Assembly (NCBI RefSeq): GCF_022539665.2
Contig: NC_081340.1
Span: 2,976,001-3,040,000, forward strand
Origin: Daphnia carinata
Taxonomy: Eukaryota > Arthropoda > Branchiopoda > Diplostraca > Daphniidae
Reading direction: 5' to 3'
Length of the DNA: 64,000 nucleotides
Positions within the stretch are counted from its first letter, which is position 1, and every line of letters starts with the position of its first letter. The notes beneath the pieces are model-generated. The model was not told where the DNA came from. It worked only from the letters and a program-made list of their open reading frames with translations, and did not search any database. This document shows positions 47,289 to 60,544 of this stretch, piece by piece. Position numbers and translations under genes: made by a program.

Positions 47289-48417
47289 TTACATAGAGGG
47301 TAAAAGGATTTCAAAACCTGTTTGGTTAGCTTATAAAAGTTCAGTTTGCATTTCTGTTGTTTGTTACATTCTCTTTCAACGTATCCCCTATTCGGGAATC
47401 TACATGAAAATGTTCACTGTACGATGCAAACTACACTGTGCAAGAATATGCAACTATGGGCGATTTCTAGTGACTACTAATTAATTATTGTAAGTCGCCG
47501 GAAAGCTCAGTATTAGATGGAATGCTCTTTTTTTTTTTTTATTTCTTTTCTCAAGAGTGCTGCCTCTGCTGGAAACATGACTTGCGGACCGACTGAGACG
47601 GAAAGAGTGTGTTTGCCCTTTGCTATTCTGGTTAATAAAACCACTCCCAAAAAACCGGCTTTTCTTACTTGATCCCGCGGTCATTCTCCTCTTCATTGTA
47701 GCTAAACTTGCTGGTACCCATCTGCATTAATGGTAATGTTTAAAAATACAATTGATTAAGGCCAGCTGATTGACTTGCAATATTCAAACGATTTTCATTT
47801 AAATTTAAAGCAAGTAGGGTTAACGAAAAGATGTCGCCCGTTTAAGGTCATACCAATACGGGCATAAGTTTTGAAGTTTCCCCTGTGCAACGAAGGTCAG
47901 TCTTGGGAACAAGTCGTTGCTATCAGTCAACCAGAATGTTCAAGCCAGTCGTTGACTATAGCGCAGACATTCGGGTTTTGTTACATTTCATTTTCTTCAA
48001 AAATCATGCAATCATCAAAGAAAGAACTAACGAAACCAACATGTTAGCTTGTATTTGACTTCATCCGGGGATAACATCATGACACGATAGATGTGCATAT
48101 AAATGTACAGCTTTGATAATTTGTGTGTGTGTGTGTGGTGTAATTATAACACTAGAATTTTGTTACCCTTGCGAGAACGAAAAGAAAGAGAATCTAGTAT
48201 CACTAACTAGCGGGGCCCCAAAACCTTCTCGGTCCACCCATTAGAAATTGGGGAGGAGATAGTCCGAGAAACGTCAGAGGCGAACAGCCATGACACCCGC
48301 ACTGGACTTGGCCCGCTTCACAATATACCAGGCTGCGGAGACCGGTTAGTTGGATTCGAACTTTCAATCGGTAAACACCCTCCGGAGAAGCTGCTCGTCA
48401 ATTTTTTTTTTTTTGAG

Positions 48418-48484
48418 CGACTTGATTTCGATTCTTGAGGCCATTTTCTACGGTAGCAGAAAAGAAGATGCTGGTATCAAATGG
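48418..48484 (+). other. Candidate exon, plus strand
   Basis: A poly-T acceptor (ending gag) and a gtaaga donor bracket 67 bp whose open frame reads ISILEAIFYGSRKEDAGIKW. It ends in phase 0. The residues look protein-like, but I cannot name a family with confidence, and it does not join directly in phase to the next candidate. Confidence 0.2.
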
Positions 48485-50066
48485 GTAAGATTTATTTTTA
48501 AATTTCAATTTGGTGCTCCTTAAAGCTTTCGAGTTTAAAAACTGGAGGTTTTGATATAGCTAATGGATGGTAAAGATTGTTGCATGTAAAGCAACACGTT
48601 GGGTTTTTCCTTTAGATTCATCAACGCCGTTCATCGCGCGTTTTTTTTTGTTTTAATTCTATTCTCCGTTTTATTTTTTCTCCTTCCTGTTTTCGAGTGT
48701 CAGAAGACGAGGGGGATGTAAAGAAGCGATAGCGCTGGATGCCTAAACATGGCCATCTGACCTTGTCACGTGATTTGAATATTTATTTCGAAAGACGTTG
48801 AGAAGCGAGAGGAGGATTAAAACTACTTCCCCTGCAACCGACATCTCTTGTGCGCGAGGGTTCATCAGGTCACCATAGACATTTTTCACTCGTTTTTTCA
48901 TTCTTTTCTATTCCCGCCCCTCCTTTCCCGTGTTTGTTTGACTTTCATTAATTCACGTCCGAAGTGGTCGTGATTGAAATTCAAGCCACCGGTACGCCAA
49001 TTTTATTTTTTGATTTGAATTAAGGCTAAAATTTTGGGGTGGACAGTGCGGCGATGACCTGAAGTGATACGGAGGACGAAGTTTGTCGCTGCGCTGCTTT
49101 TCGTGGCGCGACACTTCTTTGCGTTTAGATACACAGGCTAGCGGAGAACCGGTATTTCCTGATTCGCCCGATGGTTGACTCTGGCGGTCTGATAATGGAA
49201 AGACTTTTCTTTTAAAAAAAAAGGGAAAAAAAAAAAAAGGGAGGGAGAGGCTTTGAACTTGTCTGGTATGGAATGCATTAGGTCGATTCATGCTTCATCA
49301 CGCCACAACGAGAGTGAGAATATAGTTATCCCTACTAGGGTCTGATTCGGCTTTTTCAAAAACTAGAACCCAAAGGAAATTACCATTGGTAAGAGAGAGA
49401 CCAAGCTTCAAACGAATCGAAATTCCTGCTGTTGCTATGTAGATTTGGTAGACATATTTAGCGTTAGCCGTGTGCACTTTGTGCAAATCGAACCATCTCG
49501 CTGTCAAAATTTTCAACTGCCATTTTTTTTTCCTTGTTCACATCGTCAGTTGCGTGGCCCTCGCCTTTGCTCAGCTTTTATTTTTGACGAAGATTTTTCC
49601 CTTAGATAAGTTTCACGAGAGAAACGAAGGCAACCGGATAAGTCGTTCTCTCTCTTGTTCAACTTGAGCTGGAAATGAAATCATGGTTCGTAAGGTTTTA
49701 GGCTCGTCAAGTGGGAGCTGATTGTCTGTTTATGTTTAGACAGGGATTGATGAAAAAGGGCGAAAGAAGAAAGAAAAAATAAAAAAAAAAATAAGTGAGT
49801 GAAGTAGATTTCCATGGAACGATTATGCCAGACATGGCCACTACGCAAGGCATTTCGTTTTCGTATGAGTTCGTCTGTGGTCATTAGAACGGAGGCTTTT
49901 TATCTCGAGAGTTTTCGGTGCAACCATTTCTGTGTTCCAGGACAGTGTAGATGAACCAACATCTCGCTCTTGTAAATATTAAATATTTATTAAAATGTCT
50001 GGTGTTCCTAACCTCTTCACATTTATAGTATTGCATTAATAACGCAACGTTGTATCTTTTTAACAG

Positions 50067-50176
50067 GTCCTGTTTCAAAATTGCATATTTGGATGTCGGC
50101 ATTTGATCAGGTTCTGGAACATCGACTCCAAACGAACATCGGCAACTATTTGCGTATCTATGACATGGCATCACAG
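50067..50176 (+). other. Candidate exon, plus strand, with a possible terminal exon at 50546
   Basis: An acceptor (ctttttaacag) and a donor (CAG/gtattg) bracket 110 bp with one open frame including HIWMSAFDQVLEHRLQTNIG. A strong acceptor (cttctttgcag) at 50545 would continue it in phase 0 to a stop at 50552-50554. The same stretch is also open on the minus strand over a longer distance (49884-50234), so strand and reality are uncertain. Confidence 0.2.
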
Positions 50177-52315
50177 GTATTGATATTTCCTCACTAAAAT
50201 TTGTGAAAATAAAATCAGAGCGTAGCTTTATCATCTTAAGGTTTCAGCTTAATGTTTTAATTTTTTTTTGCATTATTCATACATTCACGATGAATATAAG
50301 GTTTCGAATAGTTGTTTTTATATGGAAAAAAGGGCACATCGTTCTATAAATAGAGCATGCATACATTTTGCGGTTATTTCTATGCTCCACGTGACTCTTC
50401 ATTGAAGACTTAGAAAATACTATTTGCTATTCAATGTATGACCGCAGCTCTCGAGTTTTTGTAAAACGGTAATTGTTATGTAGCAATATAGTAGCTAAAT
50501 AAGAATGAAATTATCTTTGATTTTAAAACCCCTTCTTCTTTGCAGGCATCGTGATGGCTGACAGCGGTACCAAAGAAGTACAACACGTTTAACTATGTTA
50601 AAATCACACGCTTCCCCCTACACTATGGGTTATGACTTTTGCAAGCGATTGTCGCTCTCTCCCTAAAGCTTTAAAAACATCTCCAAGAAAAAAAAAACAG
50701 AACATGGATGGTAAGAAAAATTTAAAAAAATAAGAGAGGGGGGAGGGAAAAGAGAGATTTAAATTTCGACCATGTAAGCTCTGATGAAAAGTGTGGACGT
50801 TGCAGTAGTAATCTGAAGCTGGATGTTTCCACCGATAAATCTGACTCGGGCTATCGCAGCGACCTTGGTGACCTCTTTAACCCTGCCTCCCTCTTTTTCT
50901 GCTGCACAGTCCAGCAACAGTTCGACAGAGCCGATTGAGCTGCTGCTGCTGGAGCCACTGATAAGTCTATATTCAAATTTCTTGCGAAGGGCGGTGGGGT
51001 GCAAGAGTGCGGGTCACGGACGCGAGCTCTTTTCTTTTTTTTTTTAATTTTATCGTTTCTTTCGGCCTCCGCGATTGGTGGCATCCGTTCATTTCTGAAG
51101 ACTTGCAACTTCTTCTTTAGCAGCCCAACCATCAAAAGTCATTCCCTTGGCTGCCATCTGCGACTCGACAACGATTTTCTTCCTAATCTGCTTGAACAAA
51201 TACTGGAGGGAGCATCAGGCCAAACGCAATACGGTTTGTCCAGGAGGTAATGCTGCGCTATTTTTTGTTGTTGTTCAGTGTTTGAAGAAAGAAAGGAGAA
51301 CTGTGTCCCATTTATGATCTTTTTTTATGATGTGCAAGCGAACTGTTTTTAACCCATTGGCTTGTGTGCGTTTCTCTATCGTCTGGCCCGACAGGGTGTC
51401 TCAGATCTGGTGCTTAGATTAGCAGCTACGTCCTTCTTAACAGATAGAAAAGTGATTTACTTTTATTTATTTTATTGCTGTATGTTTTTGAAATTCTTTT
51501 CTTCAACTAGTCATTTAAAGCGTATTGGTAGGATCCGCTCCATTCGTTTGAAATGGTGCTCTGTTTGCACGCAACGTGTTTTGAACGAATCATCTTACCG
51601 GAGTATCGGTTTCCATCTTACCGGGCAGCATTAGATTGGCTTTTTAACAAAGCACTTTGTGCGTTTTCTAATACTGTCAGGTAAAGATGTCCTCCGTGCT
51701 TGTTGAATCATCACGTTCTCCAGCTACAGAATCTTTTCTACATTTAAATCGTTTTTTTGTTTTCTTTGTACGAAATAATTCTGTCACTTGCCATCGAACA
51801 CAATGTTCCAGCTGAAGATACATCCTTCATTTCCTAGAATTATTGTCTTTCTAAAATCTAATAAATGGAATACGACGAAAAGAGTGGCCCATCTCTTTCG
51901 AAACTTATCTGGAATAATCTTCGTGGTACACTATCTGCTCCTATTGTACAATAGAAATGTGAAGCAATAACAAGGACGCAGCGGCATTTAATTTTTGTAC
52001 ACGAAAATAAAATAAAGGAAAAGAAAACAAAACGATAAAGTTCGTGGAATCTTTCCGCTGGACTGCGAAACTGTATTTGATTTTTTATTAACACATCTGA
52101 AATAGCATTATATACCAGCAGCGCATGAGGTCGACTTTGAAAAAAAAGAAAGAAAAAAAACACTGTATAAAACGGAAAGACGGTAATACACGTTATATAT
52201 TATGTATGATACATAACACAAATTTCGAAACCTATGTTAATCGATTCATTGATCCCAATTAAATTTTTCTTTTCCCCGGTACGAAAAACCAACATCACAC
52301 GCTTGACGGGTGAAC

Positions 52316-52320
<5 letters not shown>

Positions 52321-52389
<69 letters not shown>
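52321..52389. repeat. (CA)n microsatellite, 69 bp
   Basis: An uninterrupted CA dinucleotide repeat, (TG)n on the minus strand. It probably lies in the 3' UTR or 3' flank of the pico homologue. Confidence 0.95.
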
Positions 52390-52391
<2 letters not shown>

Positions 52392-52920
52392 GATTTACAG
52401 TGCAACAATGTAGGACAGCACTAAGTAAGTGGATGAATAAGCAGGTTTTCGCATTAAATCAGATGCTTCGAAATCGTATTAGACGATCGAAGCGTGTGAT
52501 AAAACCACTAAAGTTTTATGAAACAACAAAGATAATGCGGGGTAAAATAAAATAGTGACCTGCAGCGCCACGGTTTACCAGATCAAATGCGATTAAGGAT
52601 CAGTACGGAGAGGGTGGTAAAGGAAAAACGGAAATCACACAACCAAGAAAAACAGGGGAGGGAGGGATCAAGAAACTGCAAAAGACGAAGAAAACATCGT
52701 CGGATGAAATTGGAGTGTCAACAAAAAGCGCTGAATATAATAATTTGGCACTTGGCGATGCATCTTACTTCTCTCAAAATATAGTTTAAAAACAAAAATA
52801 TGCTGGTAGGTAGTAGCAAAACTCTTCTCTCGCTAAGTAGGTTACCGGCACGATATCCTGGGTGACGCTAAATCATATTTAGCGATTTTTATAATTACCA
52901 TTAGGTATATAAGATGTTGG

Positions 52921-52954
<34 letters not shown>

Positions 52955-53287
52955 AGATTTTTTGATACCAATTCGCCAACAGGTGCTGCATTTTCTCATT
53001 CGAACTAAGATAAGAGCTGCAACAAGAGTAGCTTACACAGCGCTGACCAGATAACTCCCAAAACATTTTCTGGAAAACTTCTGCTAAATTTTTGCTAAAA
53101 TAATAATAAGGATTAAAAAAAAAAACAAGGCACTCCTTCTCTTGAAGAAAAAAACAAAACAAAAAAACACAAGAAAAAGAAAAAATTAAATCCTTACAAT
53201 TCTAGAGGACGTCTCATTCTATATACATAAAAGACAAGGTCGGTATTTGCTAATTTCTCTTTAGTTTCTTATTGGAACGCTTGATAA

Positions 53288-56286
53288 TCAATGAATTCGA
53301 GTTGATAAGTGGGTCGTTTCGCTTCGCTTAGGCGGAGGAGGGGGTAGGCGTTTGCTACTGGTCGTCGAAATATTCGTTCCAGTCGACGCCGAGCTCATTC
53401 GCGCTGAATGCGTGTGACTCGCATGAACGGGCAAGTATGGATGCGTGTATTCCCGCAGTTCGACCGTGTTGCGATACTCGTCGCCAGGTGCGGCGGAGGT
53501 GGCCACCGTTGTTGACGAAGGCACGAAGACGTTCTCGTAAAATCCCATCGAGTTGTCAGAGGAAATGACATCAGAGCCGGACCCATAGTGCTCGGCCACC
53601 CACGCTCGAACGCTGTTTTCTTTATAGGCGGCTGGGACGGGCGCAATGGGCGGTGGTTGGTCTCTGAACCCGAGCACCGAATGTGGCGTCACCTCGGTGT
53701 CGTCTTTGCATTTCTGGGCTACCTGCCATTTTTTCTGCATCACCCGTTGCAGGTCCTTAAGGAACTCGCGCGGCGGAGTGACGGTGCACCCGGGCGCCGT
53801 CAATTTCTGTGGAATCGGCTGCTGTTTCAGCGAAGAACGTAAAGGGTCAACCCGTTTCGGAAGAATGGGCGGTCGGGGCGGTTTCGGAGGCGAGTTCATC
53901 AACGACGGCGACGGACTGCAGTCGACGTGTTCGTCGAACGTAATCCTTCTGTTCTTTTTGCTCGGGCTCTGCGTTGGCGGAGGTGGCGGAGGAGGTGGCA
54001 TAGCCGACTTGTCAGAGTTGGCGTAGATCGCTTGACAGTTGACACTCTCCCGTTTCGAATTGAGGGGAATCAGAGGTTTCGGTGGTACGTTCGGGGCCAA
54101 CGAGCTCGATTTCAAACACGGTTTCAAAGTTCCAGGCACGCTCGGTGGCGGAGGGGTAGGACTAGGTGGCTTGCATCTTAATATACGTGGCGACATGGAC
54201 TGTTGGTAGGGAAGAAATGACGCGTTGGAAGCAAGTAATTCGGCCGGAGGAAGCGGGAACGAACCGCAATCCGTTTGATTGAAAGCTTCCGGCGGAGGAG
54301 GAGGCAGCAAATCTGCATCGCAGCTAATGCCATCGTCTGGAGAGCTGAACGTGGGTGGCGGCGGTAGCGGTAGCGAGTCGACGTCTTGCGAATCGTTCAT
54401 CTCGTCCACGATGGATCGCGATGAATCGACAACGCAACTGACCGGAGCACTTTGAATGTTGGACGCAGCGTTGCTTTTGCGCCGGATCGTATTCACCTCC
54501 TCGTTAAGCGATTTTCGGCAGCTCTGCCTGAGGGTGTTGCGCGCCTCCATGGCGGAGGGGCCGTCCACAGTGTCCTCAAGTTCTTTGACCAGCAACCGCG
54601 TCGTCGACGTCAGAGGAAGTTTGGGTGTCATCGACGGCTTCCGCTTAATGGTGCCCATGGGAAAGTCCGAATCAAAGGCGTTTTCGAAGGTCGGCGTAGC
54701 AGTGCCGTTGCTGGAGCGTTCGGATAAACATCCGCTGGATGACGAGTTGGATGCCCGGCTCTTGAGACTGTCTTGCCGAGAGAGCGACCTCGACGTGTTG
54801 AATCCAACTATTCCACGTTCGAGCGTGTTGACCGGCGTTTCATTTTCGTCGGCCACGGACTCGCATGCGGCCGCTGTCGTAGTGGTGGCGCCACCGAGGC
54901 TAACGGAAGCCAAAGAGAAACTGCGCGCGTTGGCGAGCTGGTCCAAATCTTCCTGTGCCAACTCTTCGACCAATGCGCGGTAATTGTCCATTAATGCCCG
55001 GCCATGCTTGGCGATCCGGATGCCCATAATCCATCGGGCCAAAGTCCGCTCGTCTTCCGCGCACAAATACTTGATGAACTTTGATGATCTCGACTGCAGT
55101 TTCGGATGTTTGATGGCGAAACCGAAATCGGTGGGCGCCTTGAACTTCTTGCGCCACGAGACACCTGTGTAAACTTGATTGACGTCGAAAGTGGCCAAGC
55201 AGACCAAGTCCTTAGACGATTTCGACGACGACTTGCCCTTGGGAGAGTAGTAAATGCCCGAGGCGCGTAGTACAAAGTAAAATCGCTTCCAGGCTTTTTT
55301 GCCTTCCGCTTTGAGATAAAGTGGACCTTCAATCTCAGGGACCCCGACGCCATTGCCACCCGTACCCGAAAAGAATTCTTCAATCAATGCCGATCGGCCG
55401 TCATCGTCGAGATGGCGGTCCTTTTCCGACGAAGAGTTGAAGGACAGCAGATAATCTTCTGGCCGAGAGAAAATGCTGTACTTGTCCGGTCGCTCGACAA
55501 AGAGGAGGGTGTTGCGCGAATCGCGAGTCCACAGCATCAGCTGATCAACCAGCATTTCATTGTCTTCGTAGACGCGCTCCATGTATAATTCGGTTAGGTG
55601 TTCGACCAGGACCCACTTGGGCTCCATGCGGACGTGATTCTTGTCTGAAAGCATCCGCGTTACGTGACCCACAGTCATTTTCTCGTCGACGAGTAGGGAT
55701 TTGGTGCTACCGTCGGTAGTGAAGGCTTTGATGTAAAGTTTCTTGACATTGGCCTCTCGCATCTTCTCTAATGCTAAACGAATCTTTTCAGCTTTGAGAC
55801 GAGCCGCTTCATCGGCCGCCACGATCGTCGATGAACCCGTAGACGAAGCGTTCGACGTTGAACTTTTGGTAGAGGCGTCCGTTCTGGCTGCGCTAGCTCC
55901 CGATGAAGCTGAGCTTTCACTCGAGAGCATAGATATATTGTCCGAAAAAGCTGAATCATTATCCGGGCTCTCTGTTCTCATTCCTGCGCATTGCGGGGCG
56001 AAAAGGGAAGGGGGGGGGGAGGGGGGGAATGCAAATATTTGGCGCATTAGTTTTTTTTAAGAACTGGACGTGACGTTGTAAAAAACGAAAATGTATTGAC
56101 TCACCTGAGTCAGTTCTACTGGTAGAGTCTGTCGTATCTGGGGTTAAATCGATTCTCATTTTAATATTTGCTTGGCATCCTCCGGAGTTCGATCGTGTGT
56201 GGGTCGTTTTCGTCAATTGTTCGTTTTGATCGTTGTTACTGTTCGTGATCTTCTTTAAAGTATCCGCTGGTACTACAGAATATGTG

Positions 56287-56334
<48 letters not shown>

Positions 56335-59300
56335 ATTTGAAAAAAGTTAACGAGAAAAAAAAAAGGGGGGGGGGGGGAACGTGTGTGACTTGCATACCTG
56401 ATGATCTGATGCTGGTGGAACGCGGACCATCGTCATCTTTAAGCTCTTGATCAAACTGAGATCCGAGAGCGCAGAGTTCCTTCAAAATAGCATCGAGTTC
56501 TACATCTTGCGATTCTGCATTAACATACGCACGAAAAATGAAAATGAATAAGATGGACATCATGAGAATACGCCATTGAAAATGAGACGCTTTGAGTCCA
56601 GACTGCGCGAGGATGAGAATGGAGAAAAACAAAAATGGTTGGAAAACAAAGAGAGGTCAAGACAAAAGGTTTGGATTTCGCCAATGGTCGTAACCGGATA
56701 GATGTAAAAAGAAACAGCAGCGGCAATGTTTTTTTTTAAGAACTAAACGCTTAGTTTTTCAAACATGTGTTGAATCCCACGAAAACAAACAAAAACCCAT
56801 TGAGATTTTATGTTGTGAAATGTATTTATAAATATAAAAAAGAATTTTACCTTCGAGATTCGCCATGGAGAAACGATAACTGTCGATTCGCGGTTCGTGC
56901 AGCAGTTGTAGCTTATCGACATCCGGAACCGAGAGTGGGCGAGGTCCCGATGTTAGTCCCGACGCCGTCACGCTACTTCCGTTTTCCAAGCCCTGTAATC
57001 ACAAGAGGACAATACCGACAATGTAGTAAAGTATACAAGTGAATGTCTCTAAAAAGCGCTATTGTTCAACTTGGGCCGAATGCGATCGTCCGGTTAGAAA
57101 CCATTCCGAATGGGCCACTACTACGAACATTTAATTTAAAAGTCCCAACCATATTCCCAGGAAGCATAAAGAATAAACTAACTTTTTCCCCGGATAGAAA
57201 GCGAACTATTCGATAGTCTTCTCGTGTCGTGAAAAAGCACAACAGAGCAAAATGAACGACGAATTTTCTTTCGTGGGGGGCCAAACTAACGACACAAGAG
57301 ACTTGAAATACAGCAATCGCGACACTCGAAGGAAGTCAGAAATGATGCGGGAGGGCAGTATAGCAATTAAAGGCGTTATGAAGCGCTGTACAGATTTGAT
57401 CCTACGCGCACGAAGTCACAGTCACGGGGGACAAATCGGGATCACTTTCTCGCAGATTGTGCGAAACGGCTGTTGCTATGGGACCCGGACCAAGAGCCAA
57501 GTAATTCGCAACGTTTCGCGCGTGGTTCGCATTTTAAGATTTGAAACAAAACAAAAAATGGAGATAAATGAATAAATAAGGATAGGATAAAAAGAAAGTT
57601 GCTGGTCTTTTAAGATTCCATTTTTCCTTTGCTGATTAAACGGGGGTGGGGTGGGGGGGGTGCAAGTTATCAAGAGGGAAAGTGGCCAAGTTTTGAGATA
57701 GCACTACGCGCTCCAAACTTCTCGTAGTTTCAGCAAAAACTTAAGGTGCTGTGGCAGCAGTAAGAAGAGAAAAATAATAAAGAAGCATAGGGGACAAAAG
57801 TTTATCTTGTTTTGTTTCGTTATTTTTTCTTTAAAAGAAAAAAATAATAATAAAAAATACCCGACCATCACGTCGGCGTTGCCGGTTTTGAAACAAAAAC
57901 AGGCCGGAGCTGTGTGTGATCCACGAACGGGAGACGAATTCGGCAATTCGAGGCCAAGGAAGAGCTTTGACGTGATCCTATCAATTACACTCGAGAGCCA
58001 GGCCGGCCAGACGCCATGATAACCCACCCAAACGTGGGCGAGACAACGACGGGCCATAGTTGGCCTTCGTTTTCAAGAAAACAAACACGCACACACGAAC
58101 ACACACACACACACATACATATTTGAAACAAACTTCGCATGGCCTAATGTCGAAACATACACTTTCCAAAGAAAACATTAAAAAAGAGTCGGAAAAAGAG
58201 AAGACTTTCATCGCTAGAGGAAAGCGACGCTTTTAAAATATGTTTGCGAATAAATTAGCCACAGACACACACACACACACACACAAAAAAAAAAAAAAAA
58301 ACGGACGCTGACGGAATCGCTGCACGTATCCATTCCGTCACATCCGGTGGGTTCAAACTTCAGTTCCTTTCATGAATTCAATTATGGGTCTCGTGCGAGA
58401 AAGGAAGAAAAAAAAAAAAAAGAGGAGGCTATTCAGACTGACCCCTATTTGAGGCGTGAATTACTAACAGTATATCTCACTTCATTTCTTTTCTCTATTA
58501 GGCTTCATCAATGCCCTTTCTCGCATTTCCCTTTTTCAGCTGCTCTATGGTGCGAGGCATAAAGAAACGTTTAGAATCAACAACGAGGGCAGGCGATTCG
58601 CGGTGGAAGGCAAGGCCGTTCTTTTTGATTCTGTCCAAACTCTAAACATACGAGAACTCAGTTTACACCCCGGACGTATGTGATTTTCTTTTTTTTTTTC
58701 TTTCAAAGGTCGTCGACGTACTTGACCTGCCTGCGTCCTAGCCTTATCGGCTTCCACCAACCTTCGGATTCTATTTTTTTTCTTTTTTTTTTTTTTACAA
58801 ACAAAATAAACTGAGAAGAACTTCAGGTTTTTATTGCAAAGTTCGGCTGTAATCCGTCAGGCTCAGGGCTGTGAAAGGGTCATGGAGAAGTTTAGGAAAC
58901 CTTATTTTTTTTTTTTTTTTCGAGTAGCATGGACACATAAAACGGATGGAATTTGTAATAGAAGGATAAATAGTTATAACAAATGCGGATGCGAGGGATG
59001 TGTGTTTATCCTTCTTTTTTTTTTTTCAATCTTCGATGCGTGAACCGGAACAGTCTGATGACAGATGCTAACACAACTGTTGCATTCTACGATTGGCTAA
59101 TGACGGCTATTCTAAAAGAGGAAACCGCATGATGACATCCGACTTGAAACTTGATCTATTAGTTCTTTTGTCCGGAGCAAAAGAAAAAAGAAAAAGAAAA
59201 AAAAAAAAAAAAAAAAAAACTCCCAAATTTTTGCCCAGCCAAAAATAATTTCTAACAACTCGTCCTGTGTTACATTGATGGGCAGCATATTGCCAGATCC

Positions 59301-59679
59301 TCAACGAGCTGTACATAGAAATAAAAATAAATAAATACGAGCGACTAGTAATATAGTAGAGAGGGACCCTTGCAGCCGGCTGCTGCTTGATGTTACAACA
59401 ATGACACAAAAGAAATGCTCCGCACAATAGACACAAAGAAAGAAAAGAAGTTCTCATAGACTATGGCGAAAATGGTAGAATAAATACCAAGAGGTAGTGG
59501 ATGAACACGAATAAAAAAAAAAAAAAAGAAAGAAAGAAAGGGACGAGACTTACATTGAAACCCTCAATGCCCTCGTCATCCGAGACGGCTTCATCAGATT
59601 CGGCTTCGTCGTTGTCAGCCATTATGACGCTCATATTCCATTGCGGCTGCTGCATAGCAGCGTCCATTTTGAAAACCAT
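53288..59679 (-). CDS. Pico/lamellipodin/MIG-10 family (MRL) adaptor
   Basis: Five coding exons on the minus strand: 59679-59554, 56992-56851, 56514-56398, 56272-56105 and 55983-53288. Phases agree throughout, giving 1,082 aa. A helical N-terminal segment (VELDAILKELCALGSQF) resembles the talin-binding helices of RIAM and lamellipodin. A short coiled coil (about 242-265) leads into a Ras-association domain (about 264-350, from VKKLYIKAF to LLFVERPDK), then a PH domain (about 402-513, GPLYLKAEGKKAWKRFYFVL to ARWIMGIRIAKHG). This coiled-coil-RA-PH order is diagnostic of the MRL family. The remaining about 570 residues hold proline runs (LPLPPPPTF, LLPPPPPEAF, a run of eight prolines) likely to bind Ena/VASP, profilin or SH3 proteins. 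Known members link Ras/Rap GTPases and membrane phosphoinositides to actin assembly at the leading edge. The start at 59679 is the first Met of the exon; alternative upstream exons are possible. Confidence 0.9.
56273..56397 (-). other. 125-bp pico intron made almost entirely of homopolymers
   Basis: Between exons 3 and 4 the plus strand shows 43 A (56290-56332), 10 A and then 13 G (56365-56377). On the transcript this is a C13/T10 and T43 pyrimidine tract running up to the acceptor (tattctgtag). Lengths of such runs are often unreliable in assemblies. Confidence 0.85.
56993..59553 (-). other. Intron 1 of the pico homologue
   Basis: A 2.6-kb phase-0 intron. It contains (CA)n near 58264-58284, poly-A and poly-T tracts (58285-58302, 58908-58920, 59196-59219) and no recognisable coding sequence. 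It may hold an internal promoter for a shorter isoform, but none is identified. Confidence 0.6.
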
Positions 59680-60509
59680 TGTAATTGATTTGAAAAAAAA
59701 AAAAAAAAAACTTGATCGCCACTTAAAAATGGTATTCAAGTTTTCATTCCGTCAAAATGGCAGGACCCGTTAAAAAGAACACACAAAAAAAATTGGGCAG
59801 ATTGAAATCCAAATGGCTTCAAAATGGATTCATGATTCACTTCCCAAAGAATGCACTGTTTCTTTTTTTTTTTAAACACGTTGTTAATGGTATCCTCCGT
59901 GATTGGCAAACTCTTTTTTTTTTTCCCCGATTAATCACGACACGCACAAGAATAGTCCCATTTGAGTGGACCGGAATCAGTTCTCTTCGAAATGCGATAA
60001 CACGAATTGTAACGGTTGACTAAGTGTGCACAAGGTCCCATACCATTTGTCGTATCGCAACTTTAAAGTCCACACATTGTCTTGTAAGCCTTTCCAAAAA
60101 GGATTGTGTTCGTTTCTTTCACACGCACGCAGAAGCGAAAACAAACCGTATGGCGTATTACGTTTCGTTGGAATATACTTCGGAATCGAGTTATTTGATT
60201 TTTTTTTTCCTTATGGTTTTTGTTTCAATTGCGCTACGGAGAGTGTACCCCACAATGCTAGTCCATTCGAACGGGATCTGGGTGGTATCCGTTGGTTACT
60301 CGCTCATCCATCAAATAGATTTTTCTTTCTTTCTTCCTTATTCTTCGGTCTGATGATGTCGTGGCAACTTCAGATGCAGAGGCTTTTCAATCAACGGCGC
60401 ACGTCGCTAACATTCTCCGGAATGAACGGCTGCACGCACGAAAGGAGAAGAAAAAGGAAACAAGATGGTGGTCTTTCAATACTCAAAAATAAACCAAAGA
60501 GGGTGTGTG

Positions 60510-60544
<35 letters not shown>

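Larger units (their letters stand above)
44255..53287. other. Long intergenic region without a firm gene
   Basis: No frame here carries a domain I recognise. It holds a hairpin at 44633-44664, interlocked inverted repeats at 45242-45312, poly-A at about 47261-47285, candidate plus-strand exons at 48418-48484 and 50067-50176 with an acceptor at 50545, and a (CA)n tract at 52321-52389. Part of 52.08-53.29 kb is probably the 3' UTR of the pico homologue: TTTATT at 52084-52089 would be a minus-strand AATAAA. Confidence 0.45.

Noticed and set aside
48330-48365. tRNA-like T-loop sequence (GGATTCGAAC on the plus strand)
   Set aside because: No pairing T-stem, D-arm or acceptor stem could be built around it on either strand. 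The same holds for a GGTTCGATTC near 8217.
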